Shown here: one piece after another, positions 25,863 through 32,960 of the stretch
Layout of the letters: the number at the start of each line of letters is the position of its first letter
How positions within the stretch are numbered: position 1 is the stretch's first letter
Assembly: GCA_036263155.1 (NCBI GenBank)
Contig: DATAHN010000017.1
Span: 1-41,437, forward strand
DNA from: DASUBN01 sp036263155
GTDB taxonomy: Bacteria > Pseudomonadota > Gammaproteobacteria > Natronospirales > REEB76
Direction: 5' to 3'
Length of the DNA: 41,437 bases
Program-made: the position numbers and the translations under genes
Notes under the pieces: model-generated
The model's input: the letters and a program-made list of their open reading frames with translations, nothing else
The model's database searches: none
Told to the model about the DNA's origin: nothing

Positions 25863-27395
25863 ATGAAACGTGCACAGATATTCGGCGCGCTGCTGCTGGC
25901 GGCGTCGCTGCCGGCCCTGGCGGACGACGCCAAGCCCGCTGCTCCGGTCGCGGACCAGCAGTCCGCCACCCAGGGCTCGGTGACCGTCGGCGGCAAGAGC
26001 ATCGCCTACACCGCCAACGCCGGCACCTTGGTGCTGAAGGACAGCAAGGGCGAGCCCACCGCCACCATGTCCTACGTGGCTTACTTCGCGAACGGCGCCA
26101 GCGCCGCCAGCCGCCCCATCATGTTCATCTACAACGGCGGCCCGGGCTCCTCCACCATCTGGCTGCACATGGCCTCCTTCGGCCCCAAGCGCGCCCTGCT
26201 CGGCGACGCCAAGCACACCCCGCCGGCCGCGTACCAGCTCGTCAGCAACGAGTACAGCCTGCTGGATGCCACCGACCTCGTGTTCGTGGACGCGGTCGGC
26301 ACCGGCTTCGGCCGCGTGCTGGACAAGGACGCGGGTGGCAAGGGTGAGGCGAAGGACTTCTACGGCGTGGACCAGGACGGCAAGGCCTTCACCCAGTTCA
26401 TCGAGCGCTTCCTGACCAAGTACAGCCGCTGGAACTCGCCCAAGTACCTGTTCGGCGAGAGCTACGGCACGCCGCGCTCGGCGGTGGTGGCGAACGACCT
26501 CGTCAACGACGCGGTGGACCTGAACGGCGTGATCCTGCTCTCGGCGATCCTGAACTTCGACCTCAACGCCGACTTCCCGCAGGTCAACCCCTCGATGGAC
26601 CTTCCCTACGCGGTGATGCTGCCGACCCAGGCCGCCGCGGCCTGGTACCACAAGAAAGCGGGCGCCGGCGTCAAGGATCTCCCGACCTATCTGCATCAGG
26701 TCGAGGACTTCGCGATGCACGACTACCTGGGCGCGCTGCAGGAGGGCTCCGAGCTCTCCGCCGACAGGAAGCGCGCCGTGGCGCAGAAGATGTCCGAGTA
26801 CATCGGCCTGCCGGTGGACTACCTCATGAAGGCGAACCTGCGCGTCACCGGCCCGCAGTTCGAGCAGCAGCTCCTGCAGGGCAGCGAGGAGGCCACCGGC
26901 CGCTTCGACGTGCGCTACGCGGGCCCGCAGCTCGACCCGCTGGGCGAGTTCGCATTCTATGATCCGCAGTCCTCCGCCATCGGCTCGCCGATCGTGTCGC
27001 TGTTCAACGACTACATCCGCGGCCAGCTCAAGTTCGGCCAGGACCTCACCTACCTGCCGGTGAGCGGCGAGGTGGGCAACGCCTGGGACTTCAAGCACCA
27101 GCAGCCGGGCGTGCCGTTCGCGCTGCCCACCACCACCAACGTGATGCCGGACCTGGCCTCCGCCATGGCCCAGAACCCGGACATGAAGGTGATGCTGAAC
27201 TCGGGCTACTACGACCTGGCGACGCCCTACTATTCGGCGGTGTACGTGATGCACCACCTGCCGATGCCGGACGCGCTGCAGAAGAACATCTCCTACGAGT
27301 TCTACCCGGCCGGCCACATGGTGTACGTGAACCTGGACAGCCTGAAGCTGCTGCACGACAGCGTGGCGAAGTTCATCGCCTCCAGCCACAAGTAA
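25863..27395 (+). CDS. Exported S10-family serine carboxypeptidase-like peptidase
   Basis: A 510-residue protein with an N-terminal signal peptide (cleavage near LPALADD). The S10 alpha/beta-hydrolase motifs are in order: oxyanion-hole NGGPGSST, nucleophile elbow FGESYGT, the aspartate in GYYDLATPY, and the histidine in YPAGHMVY. It should hydrolyse C-terminal residues from peptides in the periplasm or outside the cell. AGGAG lies ahead of the ATG. The gene is monocistronic by position, ends at a strong terminator, and has no peptide-uptake genes next to it. Substrate preference cannot be read. Confidence 0.92.
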   Translation: MKRAQIFGALLLAASLPALADDAKPAAPVADQQSATQGSVTVGGKSIAYTANAGTLVLKDSKGEPTATMSYVAYFANGASAASRPIMFIYNGGPGSSTIWLHMASFGPKRALLGDAKHTPPAAYQLVSNEYSLLDATDLVFVDAVGTGFGRVLDKDAGGKGEAKDFYGVDQDGKAFTQFIERFLTKYSRWNSPKYLFGESYGTPRSAVVANDLVNDAVDLNGVILLSAILNFDLNADFPQVNPSMDLPYAVMLPTQAAAAWYHKKAGAGVKDLPTYLHQVEDFAMHDYLGALQEGSELSADRKRAVAQKMSEYIGLPVDYLMKANLRVTGPQFEQQLLQGSEEATGRFDVRYAGPQLDPLGEFAFYDPQSSAIGSPIVSLFNDYIRGQLKFGQDLTYLPVSGEVGNAWDFKHQQPGVPFALPTTTNVMPDLASAMAQNPDMKVMLNSGYYDLATPYYSAVYVMHHLPMPDALQKNISYEFYPAGHMVYVNLDSLKLLHDSVAKFIASSHK

Positions 27396-27414
27396 TATCG
27401 TGTTGATGTAATCT

Positions 27415-27448
27415 GGCCGCGCACCGCGAGGTGCGCGGCCTTTTCTTT
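27415..27448 (+). terminator. Rho-independent terminator of the S10 peptidase gene
   Basis: GGCCGCGCACC and GGTGCGCGGCC form a perfect 11-bp stem around a GCGA loop, followed by TTTTCTTT. It ends ten bases before the start of the GIY-YIG fusion gene. Confidence 0.93.
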
Positions 27449-27457
27449 GGGGAAGCG

Positions 27458-28327
27458 ATGGACTGGTGGGTCTACGTCATCGAGTGCGAGAGTGGCGCCT
27501 GGTATACCGGCGTCACCAACGACCTCGAGCGTCGCTTCCAGCAGCACGCCTCCGGCAAGGGCGCCAAGTACTTCCGCATGGACAGGCCGAGGCGCATCGT
27601 CGCGGCCAAGCCATTCGAGACCAAGGGCGAGGCCCTGAGCCAGGAGGCGGCGCTCAAGTGCCTGCCGCGCGAATCAAAGCAACGGTGGATAATCGAGCAT
27701 CCCCATCGTGGCGGAACGGAGATGAGCGGGGCACCTGAGAGCACGGCACATGCCGACTTGGTCGCCAGCCTGGCGCAATGGGGTCAGGTACCCGCCACCG
27801 CAGAGCCGGAACTTCGGTACATCTTCCGTCCCTGGTCCTGCGATGCCGGACAGCCGGTGGTCCGCCCCGGTGAGGCGCTGGATGAGGTGCTGTTCGTGCA
27901 GCGTGGCCTGCTGCGGTTCTACACACTCGACGAGACTGGCCGGGAGTGGAACAAGGGCTTCGCCGTCGAAGGCGGCCTGAGCGGCCCGCTCTCGGACGAT
28001 GCGCCGCACTGGCCCGCGCCCTATGGCGTGGAAGCGTTGGAGCGGGTGCAGGGATTGCGCGCGGCTGCCGGCGGATTCCGCGCGCTATGCGCGGCGCACC
28101 GGGAGCTCGACGACATCGTCCGCCATTACCTCGCCCGCCTGCTTGAAGATAAGGGCGCGCGGCTAGAGAGCCTGCAGCGCCTGGACGCTGGCGCGCGCTA
28201 CCGCAAGTTCCTGACAGACTCACCGGAGCTCGCACGCCGGCTACCGCAGTACCACATCGCTTCCTATCTCGGCATGTCCGAGATATCCCTCTCCCGCCTG
28301 CGCGGTGCCGCGGGCGCACGCGATTAA
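27458..28327 (+). CDS. In-frame fusion: GIY-YIG nuclease domain + Crp/Fnr-like regulator domain
   Basis: An unbroken 289-codon reading frame. Residues 3-80 are a complete GIY-YIG domain of the small UPF0213/YhbQ type: VYV and YTG stand for GIY and YIG, with Arg25/Arg26 and the metal-binding Glu in SQEAALKCL. Residues 89-289 look like a Crp/Fnr-family regulator: a jelly-roll with RPGEALDEVLFVQRGLLRFYTLDE and an HTH with YHIASYLGMSEISLSRLR. The first ATG has GGGGA upstream. An internal ATG (27722) preceded by GGAACGGAG could separately yield the regulator. In most genomes these are separate genes, so either this is a true fusion or a stop codon was lost. Confidence 0.82.
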   Translation: MDWWVYVIECESGAWYTGVTNDLERRFQQHASGKGAKYFRMDRPRRIVAAKPFETKGEALSQEAALKCLPRESKQRWIIEHPHRGGTEMSGAPESTAHADLVASLAQWGQVPATAEPELRYIFRPWSCDAGQPVVRPGEALDEVLFVQRGLLRFYTLDETGREWNKGFAVEGGLSGPLSDDAPHWPAPYGVEALERVQGLRAAAGGFRALCAAHRELDDIVRHYLARLLEDKGARLESLQRLDAGARYRKFLTDSPELARRLPQYHIASYLGMSEISLSRLRGAAGARD

Positions 28328-28358
28328 CATTTGTTAAGGATGCCGCGGCCGCGGCATC
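28324..28358. promoter_or_regulatory. Paired palindromes between the Crp-like fusion gene and the VOC gene
   Basis: Two perfect inverted repeats sit side by side: TTAACA-TT-TGTTAA (28324-28337, overlapping the TAA stop), and a 20-base palindrome made of GATGCCGCGG and CCGCGGCATC (28339-28358). The first resembles the symmetric sites bound by Crp/Fnr-like dimers; the second could be an operator or a short hairpin. They lie 36 bases ahead of the VOC protein start. Confidence 0.5.
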
Positions 28359-28393
28359 GTAGGCTGCGCCCTTCTTTCATGGAGGTGTGGCCC

Positions 28394-28831
28394 ATGCCGT
28401 CCCAGACTGTTGCCGTCCGCAAGCCCAGCGCCCTCGATGCCATCCGCCACTTGGACTACGTGATCCTGATCTGCGAGGACATGCCTAAGATGCGCGCCTT
28501 CTACGCCGGCACGATGGGCTTCCGAGTGCACAAGGATCTGTGGGACGGGAATTGGGTGGAGCTCAAGGTGGGTTCAGTGCTGCTGGTGCTCAGGCCGCGC
28601 GGCTTGGTGCAGCTCAAGGGGCGGAGCCACGACGGCCCAGCCCGTGCCGGTAGCGCGGGCCTGCAGCTCGCGTTCCGGGTGGCGCCGGCGGAGGTAGAGG
28701 CCTGCCATGCCGCTCTGGCGGCGCAGGGCGTGCCGATCCTGGACGAGCCCACGGACCAGCCCTGGGCGCACCGCACGCTGTTCTTCCAGGACCCCGAGCA
28801 CAACCTGCTGGAGGTCTACGCCGACATCTAG
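28394..28831 (+). CDS. VOC (glyoxalase/bleomycin-resistance) family protein
   Basis: A 145-residue metalloenzyme-fold protein with two beta-alpha-beta-beta-beta modules. Landmarks are AIRHLDYVILICEDMPKMRAFY, WVELKVGSVLLVL, GLQLAFRVAP and the end FFQDPEHNLLEVYADI. The His in RHLDY and the Glu residues in WVELK and LLEVY are likely metal ligands. The ATG was chosen because GGAGGTG lies eight bases upstream; a second in-frame ATG 5 codons earlier overlaps that site. Substrate unknown; the nearby Crp-like fusion gene may regulate it. Confidence 0.85.
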   Translation: MPSQTVAVRKPSALDAIRHLDYVILICEDMPKMRAFYAGTMGFRVHKDLWDGNWVELKVGSVLLVLRPRGLVQLKGRSHDGPARAGSAGLQLAFRVAPAEVEACHAALAAQGVPILDEPTDQPWAHRTLFFQDPEHNLLEVYADI

Positions 28832-29205
28832 CGGGTGCGCAGCATCCAGGTGCTGAGCCACAGCAGGCCGCCCAGCACGGGGAACAGCCAGAAGAAGGGC
28901 GCCACCCACAGTGCCGCCCAGATGCCGGCCAGGATGTAGAAGCCGCCCGTCACCCAGGGGATCACCGTGAGGCTCGCGTCGCCGCGGTGCAATTTCTTCC
29001 AGCACCACAGCAGCAGCACGCCGAACACCAGCATCGTGCCGCTCACCCAGAACCAGATGAGCTCCTGCAGCTTCACGGCGTCCGGCGCCACGCCGGCCAG
29101 TGTGGCGCTCACATGGCTGGACCATTGCCGGCCGTGGCCGAACGCTCCCAGGCCAACCATGAAAGAAGTGATCAGGAACAGAGCGGAGAAGAATTTTCGG
29201 GTCAT
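28828..29205 (-). CDS. Small four-helix membrane protein, unknown function
   Basis: A 125-residue protein dominated by four hydrophobic segments (about 5-24, 48-67, 82-99, 102-121). The loop between the first two contains HGRQWSSHV. I do not recognise a named family. It converges with the VOC gene so tightly that the two stop codons share the palindrome CTAG. Codon use looks like that of neighbouring genes. Confidence 0.65.
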   Translation of the reverse strand: MTRKFFSALFLITSFMVGLGAFGHGRQWSSHVSATLAGVAPDAVKLQELIWFWVSGTMLVFGVLLLWCWKKLHRGDASLTVIPWVTGGFYILAGIWAALWVAPFFWLFPVLGGLLWLSTWMLRTR

Positions 29206-29277
29206 GTCGGACGCTCCCTAAGCGGTCTGCACAATTCCCTCGGTGTCACAAGACTGCCGCACCCCGGCGACGCCGTC

Positions 29278-29283
29278 TAATAT
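29278..29283 (+). promoter_or_regulatory. Possible rep promoter -10 (TAATAT)
   Basis: TAATATAACTCC directly precedes the rep ATG. TAATAT ends six bases before the ATG, so transcription would begin on the start codon; TATAAC (29281-29286) overlaps it. No Shine-Dalgarno sequence and no clear -35 are present. Confidence 0.4.
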
Positions 29284-29289
29284 AACTCC

Positions 29290-31314
29290 ATGCCGCGCCC
29301 CTCTCCTCTCGACCGCCTGAACCCCGCCCAGCGCGCGGCGGCACAGTACCTGGACGGCCCGATGCTGGTGCTGGCGGGTGCCGGCAGCGGCAAGACCCGC
29401 GTCATCACCCGCAAGATCGCCCACATGGTGGGCGAGCGCGGCATCAAGCCCGAGGCCATCGCCGCCGTCACCTTCACCAACAAGGCGGCGCGGGAGATGA
29501 AGGCGCGGGTGGGCGAACTCCTGGACGCGGAGCGCGCCAAGGGGCTTACGGTCTCCACCTTCCACACCCTCGGCATGCGCCTCCTGCGGGAAGAGCACGC
29601 GCGCATCGGCTACCGGCGCGGCTTCACCCTGTTCGACGCCGAGGACAGCCTCACGTTGCTGCGCGAGTTGCTGAAAGTAGACCGGATGGAGAAGGCGGAG
29701 GTGCTGGAGCGGGCCCAGTGGCAGATCTCCGCCTGGAAGAGCGGTCTCGTCACGCCGGAAGAAGCGGTAAAGAACGCCGGCAGCGACCATGACCGGCGGC
29801 ACGCGCGGCTGTATCTGGATTACCAGCGCAACCTGCAGGCCTACAACGCCATGGACTTCGACGATCTCATCTCGAAGCCTGTGCACCTCCTGGAGAGCGA
29901 TGCGGAGGCACGGGAGAAGTGGCAGAACCGGTTGCGCTACCTGCTGGTGGACGAGTACCAGGACACCAATGCCGCCCAGTACCGGCTGCTCAAGCTCCTC
30001 GCGGGTCCACGCGCCGCGTTCACCGCGGTGGGCGACGATGACCAGTCCATCTACTCCTGGCGCGGCGCGGAACCCAAGAACCTGGCGTTGCTCAAGGAGG
30101 ACTTTCCCACTCTCAAGGTGGTGAAACTGGAGCAGAACTACCGGTCCACCCGGCGCATCCTCAGGGTCGCCAACAAGCTCATCGGCAACAACCCGCACCT
30201 GTTCGAGAAGCAGCTCTGGAGCGACCTCGGCGAGGGCGAGCCGATCCGGGTGGTGGCGTGCCCGGACGCGCACGGCGAGGCGGAGCGGGTGGCCACCGAG
30301 ATCAGCGCCCACAAGCTCAAGTACAAGAGCCGCAACGGGGACTTCGCGATCCTCTATCGCAGCAACCATCAGTCGCGGCTGTTCGAGAAGGCGTTGCGTG
30401 AGCAGAAGCTGAACTACGATATCTCCGGTGGCACCTCGTTCTTCGACCGGGGCGAGGTGCGAGACCTGGTGGCCTACCTGCGCCTGCTGGTGAACCCGGA
30501 CGACGATTCAGCCTTCCTGCGCATCGTGAATTTGCCGCGCCGCGAGCTCGGCCCCGTGACCCTGGAGAAGCTCGGCGCCTACGCGGGCGGCCGGCACATC
30601 AGCCTCTTCGGCGCCTGCTTCGAGCTTGGCCTGCGGGAGCACGTGCAGGAGCGGGCGGCGGACAAGCTCAAGGAGTTCGCCACCTGGGTCTCGAAGACCG
30701 CCGAGGCCGCCGAGAGCGAGCCCGCCGCCGCGGTGGTGAGGCAGATGCTCGAGGATATCGCCTACGAAGGGTGGCTCAGGGACAGCGCCAAGGACCTGCC
30801 CACCGCGGAGCGCAAGTGGGAGAACGTGCAGGAGTTCGTGCAGTGGCTGGAGAAGCCCATCGCGGGCGAGGCCGGCACGCTGGCCGATACCCTGGGCAAG
30901 CTGGCGCTCATGGACATGCTGGACCGCAACGCCGACGACAAGGACGGCGACGCGGTGCAGCTCATGACGCTGCATGCCGCCAAGGGCTTGGAGTTCCCCC
31001 ACGTGTTCCTGGTGGGCATGGAGGAGGAGATCCTGCCGCACCGCAACAGCCTGGAGGGCGACAGCCTGGAAGAGGAACGGCGCCTCTGCTACGTGGGCAT
31101 CACCCGCGCGCGCCAGACGTTGACGCTCAGCTATGCCGACAAGCGCAAGAAGTACGGTGAGGAGATCGCCTGCGAGCCGAGCCGCTTCCTCAAGGAGCTG
31201 CCGGCGGACGACCTCCTGTCCGACAGCAACGCGCCGCCCGCTACCGCGGAAGAGCGGGTGGCGAGAGGCAAGGCTTATCTGGATTCACTTCGCGGATTGC
31301 TCAACGAATCGTGA
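29290..31314 (+). CDS. rep: ATP-dependent DNA helicase Rep (UvrD/SF1)
   Basis: Rep is a 3'-5' SF1A helicase that clears proteins from DNA ahead of replication forks. The 674-residue protein has Walker A AGAGSGKT (29-36), motif Ia AVTFTNKAAREM, motif II LLVDEYQDTN, and motif III VGDDDQSIYSWRGA. Motif IV is QNYRSTRRIL, motif V LMTLHAAKGLEFPHVF, and motif VI YVGITRARQTL. Rep is preferred over UvrD from the length and the short C-terminus. A shared terminator separates it from the convergent cytochrome gene. Confidence 0.93.
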   Translation: MPRPSPLDRLNPAQRAAAQYLDGPMLVLAGAGSGKTRVITRKIAHMVGERGIKPEAIAAVTFTNKAAREMKARVGELLDAERAKGLTVSTFHTLGMRLLREEHARIGYRRGFTLFDAEDSLTLLRELLKVDRMEKAEVLERAQWQISAWKSGLVTPEEAVKNAGSDHDRRHARLYLDYQRNLQAYNAMDFDDLISKPVHLLESDAEAREKWQNRLRYLLVDEYQDTNAAQYRLLKLLAGPRAAFTAVGDDDQSIYSWRGAEPKNLALLKEDFPTLKVVKLEQNYRSTRRILRVANKLIGNNPHLFEKQLWSDLGEGEPIRVVACPDAHGEAERVATEISAHKLKYKSRNGDFAILYRSNHQSRLFEKALREQKLNYDISGGTSFFDRGEVRDLVAYLRLLVNPDDDSAFLRIVNLPRRELGPVTLEKLGAYAGGRHISLFGACFELGLREHVQERAADKLKEFATWVSKTAEAAESEPAAAVVRQMLEDIAYEGWLRDSAKDLPTAERKWENVQEFVQWLEKPIAGEAGTLADTLGKLALMDMLDRNADDKDGDAVQLMTLHAAKGLEFPHVFLVGMEEEILPHRNSLEGDSLEEERRLCYVGITRARQTLTLSYADKRKKYGEEIACEPSRFLKELPADDLLSDSNAPPATAEERVARGKAYLDSLRGLLNES

Positions 31315-31319
31315 AAATG

Positions 31320-31345
31320 AAAAACCCCCATCGAAGGGGGTTTTT
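31320..31345. terminator. Bidirectional terminator between rep and cytochrome c5 genes
   Basis: AAAAACCCCC and GGGGGTTTTT form a perfect 10-bp inverted repeat around ATCGAA. The A-run on one side and T-run on the other let it work in both directions for the two converging genes. Confidence 0.93.
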
Positions 31346-31366
31346 CTTCGGCCGGTCGAGCTTGAG

Positions 31367-31897
31367 TTACTTGCTCTGGTTGACCATGTACTCGAGCGCT
31401 TTCACCACGTCGTCATCCGAGAGGGACGAGTTGCCGCCGTGGGCCGGCATCTGGTTGAAGCCTTTGAGCGCGTGCTCCTTCAGCACGTCCATGCCCTTCT
31501 TGATGCGCGGCGCCCAGGCGGCCTTGTCGCCCATCTTGGGGGCGCCGAGCAGGCCGCTGCCGTGGCAGGCGGCGCAGGTGCCTTCCCATATCTCCTTGCC
31601 GGACTTGGGAGCTCCGCCACCGCCGCCCGCTGCGGGCGCGGCCTTGGCCATCTGGCTCTTGGCGTCGCCGGAGATCTGCACGTCGCCCACCGGCGCCAGG
31701 CGCTGGTCGATGAGCTGCTCCTCGGTGGAGCTGCCCTTCTCGTAGGCGCCCGGTACGGTGTCGGCGATGCCGTTGGCCAGCCAGTACATGGCGACGGCGA
31801 AGGCCACCAGGATGCCCAGCACCAGCATGAAAGTGTCGAAGAAGTGCTGGTCGTGCTTGGCTTCGGCGGACTGTTCGGCGGCTTTCTTCTTGGCCAT
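31367..31897 (-). CDS. Membrane-anchored class I cytochrome c (c5-like)
   Basis: A 176-residue electron-transfer protein. A short charged cytoplasmic N-terminus is followed by one uncleaved membrane helix (about 20-43), a Ser/Ala/Gly-rich linker (GGGGG at 91-95), and a C-terminal haem domain. The haem-binding motif is CAACH (Cys108, Cys111, His112) and the sixth ligand is Met150 in QMPAHGG. This is the cytochrome c5 type that feeds terminal oxidases in many gammaproteobacteria. It is convergent with rep and diverges from tRNA-Arg. Confidence 0.9.
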   Translation of the reverse strand: MAKKKAAEQSAEAKHDQHFFDTFMLVLGILVAFAVAMYWLANGIADTVPGAYEKGSSTEEQLIDQRLAPVGDVQISGDAKSQMAKAAPAAGGGGGAPKSGKEIWEGTCAACHGSGLLGAPKMGDKAAWAPRIKKGMDVLKEHALKGFNQMPAHGGNSSLSDDDVVKALEYMVNQSK

Positions 31898-31929
31898 GGC
31901 GGGATCCCGGTGACTGAATCAGGGGCGTG

Positions 31930-31935
31930 ATTATA
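31930..31935 (-). promoter_or_regulatory. Cytochrome c5 promoter -10 (TATAAT)
   Basis: A consensus TATAAT on the minus strand lies 32 bases before the ATG. GGGAT between them can act as a ribosome site. The -35 region (TCTCCC at 17 bases) is poor. Confidence 0.5.
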
Positions 31936-31965
31936 AAGGTTTAACCGCGGCCGGGAGAGGTTTGG

Positions 31966-31995
31966 TTGGACGCCTCTGGGGGCCTCGGGTATCCT
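31966..31995 (+). promoter_or_regulatory. Possible tRNA-Arg promoter
   Basis: TTGGAC and TATCCT are 18 bases apart, followed by a GC-rich discriminator (TGCGGCCCC), as is common at stable-RNA promoters. The start would be about 43 bases before the tRNA. Neither hexamer is strong. Confidence 0.3.
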
Positions 31996-32044
31996 TGCGG
32001 CCCCTCGAAGTGCCCGCCGCACTAGAGCAAAATCACGTTTCAGA

Positions 32045-32121
32045 GCGCCCGTAGCTCAGCTGGATAGAGCGTGTGCCTCCGGCGCACAAGGTCAGGGGTT
32101 CGAATCCCTTCGGGCGCGCCA
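32045..32121 (+). tRNA. tRNA-Arg (anticodon CCG)
   Basis: A complete 77-base cloverleaf with encoded CCA. The acceptor stem is GCGCCCG/CGGGCGC with discriminator G. The D arm is GCTC-AGCTGGATA-GAGC, and the anticodon arm TGTGC-CTCCGGC-GCACA with U33 and anticodon CCG, reading the arginine codon CGG. The T arm is AGGGG-TTCGAAT-CCCTT. CGG is a frequent codon in GC-rich genomes. Confidence 0.96.
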
Positions 32122-32123
32122 AC

Positions 32124-32167
32124 AAATGAAAAGGGGGACCCCTTCCCGGGGGTTCCCCTTTTCATTT
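32124..32167 (+). terminator. Terminator after tRNA-Arg
   Basis: AAATGAAAAGGGG and CCCCTTTTCATTT form a perfect 13-bp inverted repeat, with an inner CCCC/GGGG stem and a small internal mismatch. The TTTT on the 3' arm follows the G/C part, so it can terminate tRNA-Arg transcription and, read the other way, transcripts arriving from the right. Confidence 0.85.
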
Positions 32168-32186
32168 GCCGGTCGCGGTCCTGAAC

Positions 32187-32230
32187 GATTCGAACCCCTG
32201 ACCTCTCAACCGGTGTTCGACAAAATCGCC
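32187..32230 (-). repeat. 44-nt tRNA T-arm-containing repeat, copy 1
   Basis: This element differs from copy 2 at 3 of 44 positions. Read on the minus strand its last 17 bases, GGTCAGGGGTTCGAATC, are identical to the T-arm region of the neighbouring tRNA-Arg but in inverted orientation. The other 27 bases include TTTTGTCGAACACCG. The element is followed (plus strand) by a hairpin of CAAAATCGC and GCGATTTTG. Confidence 0.8.
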
Positions 32231-32320
32231 GGGAGCGATTTTGGACCGCCGAAGGCGGGCCCCCGAAGGGGGCGAGCCCCAGGGATGGGGCGAGCAATCC
32301 CGAGGGCGCGCATTAAATCA

Positions 32321-32338
32321 GCGGGATTCGAACCCTGC
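32321..32338 (-). repeat. Third T-arm-like sequence inside the hairpin tract
   Basis: On the minus strand GCAGGGTTCGAATCCCGC has the paired T-stem and TTCGAAT loop of a tRNA T arm, in the same orientation as the two 44-nt repeats. It lacks their flanking conserved bases. No acceptor, D or anticodon arm can be built around it. Confidence 0.6.
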
Positions 32339-32430
32339 GGGTTCGCCGGGCCGCTTAGCGGCCCGGACCCGGCGGCCATTCTGGCCGCCCGCTCGGCGCT
32401 CTGCGCCTTGCCCCTTCGGGCGCGGATGTG

Positions 32431-32474
32431 GATTCGAACCCCTGACCGCTCGATCGGTGTTCGACAAAATCGCC
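32431..32474 (-). repeat. 44-nt tRNA T-arm-containing repeat, copy 2
   Basis: This is the second copy, 244 bases from copy 1 in the same orientation, with 41 of 44 bases identical. The sequences flanking the two copies are unrelated, so this is not a simple tandem duplication. It is followed on the plus strand by the hairpins GTCCGGC/GCCGGAC and GGGTTTGCC/GGCAAACCC. Confidence 0.8.
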
Positions 32475-32565
32475 AGGGTCCGGCCATGCGCCGGACGGGT
32501 TTGCCTGGAGGGCAAACCCTGGGCCCTTGGCGAGGCCAAGGAAGGCCAAACCTACCGCCGCCCCC

Positions 32566-32593
32566 TTGACTTCTATACTGTGTGTCATACACT
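32566..32593 (+). promoter_or_regulatory. padR promoter with candidate operator
   Basis: TTGACT (32566-32571) and TACACT (32588-32593) are 16 bases apart. A palindrome GTGT-CAT-ACAC (32582-32592) covers the -10, and GGCA/TGCC half-sites follow at 32598-32614. PadR-family regulators usually repress their own operons through such sites; that is inference here. Confidence 0.5.
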
Positions 32594-32627
32594 ATATGGC
32601 ACATACCATTTGCCACATGGGTAAGCC

Positions 32628-32951
32628 ATGGGTACCGATGCTTTCGAAAACCTGCGTCTGGAACTGCGCCGGGGCTCCCTGATCCTGGCGGTGCTGGCCG
32701 AGCTTAGGACCGAGCAGTACGGCTACACCCTGCGGAAGGCCCTCTCCGGCCACGGCATGGAGATCGACGAGGGCACCCTCTATCCCCTGCTCCGGCGCCT
32801 GGAGACCCAGGGCCTGCTGGTGAGCCAGTGGCGGGAGGAGGACAAGCGCAAGAAGCGCTTCTACCAGCTTTCCCCGGAAGGGGCCCGGATACTGGAGCAG
32901 TTGAGCGCCGAATGGCGCGCCATCAACGGCTCCCTCGAACAGATCCTGTAA
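32628..32951 (+). CDS. PadR-family transcriptional regulator
   Basis: A 107-residue winged-helix regulator. The PadR core is present: RRGSLILAVLAELRTEQYGYTLRKAL, then EIDEGTLYPLLRRLETQGLLVSQW and the wing KRKKRFYQLSPEGARIL. The C-terminal dimerisation helix is short, as in group-2 PadR proteins. It lies nine bases upstream of a HAAS-like membrane protein gene, a common pairing in which PadR represses the operon. The ligand is unknown. Confidence 0.93.
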   Translation: MGTDAFENLRLELRRGSLILAVLAELRTEQYGYTLRKALSGHGMEIDEGTLYPLLRRLETQGLLVSQWREEDKRKKRFYQLSPEGARILEQLSAEWRAINGSLEQIL

Positions 32952-32960
32952 GGAGCCGCC

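Larger units (their letters stand above)
32221..32541. repeat. Tract of about ten different perfect hairpins, non-coding
   Basis: Within about 320 bases successive short perfect inverted repeats follow one another, each different in sequence. Examples are CAAAATCGC/GCGATTTTG, CCGCC/GGCGG, GCCCCC/GGGGGC, CCGGGCCGC/GCGGCCCGG, GGCGGCCA/TGGCCGCC, GGCGC/GCGCC, GTCCGGC/GCCGGAC, GGGTTTGCC/GGCAAACCC and CCTTGGC/GCCAAGG. Loops are three to seven bases. No plausible gene is present: open frames here have abnormal composition and read through T-arm sequence. The stretch from the tRNA terminator to the PadR promoter contains nothing else recognisable. Confidence 0.75.

Noticed and set aside
25290..27389. 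A long minus-strand open frame opposite the S10 peptidase
   Set aside because: It is His/Val/Arg-rich with no recognisable domain, while the plus strand encodes all S10 catalytic motifs in order.
32187..32474. Additional tRNA genes at the T-arm-like sequences
   Set aside because: No acceptor, D or anticodon arms can be formed around any of the three; in the 44-nt repeats the T stem itself does not pair.
32221..32541. A CRISPR array
   Set aside because: The hairpins are all different and there is no regular repeat-spacer pattern; the two 44-nt repeats are only two, 244 bases apart, with no cas genes.
32040..32624. Several short open frames in the post-tRNA tract, giving peptides such as GIRTPDL or RSGVRI
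   Set aside because: These are translations of T-arm sequence in tRNAs and the repeats; such peptides are a well-known source of false gene calls.
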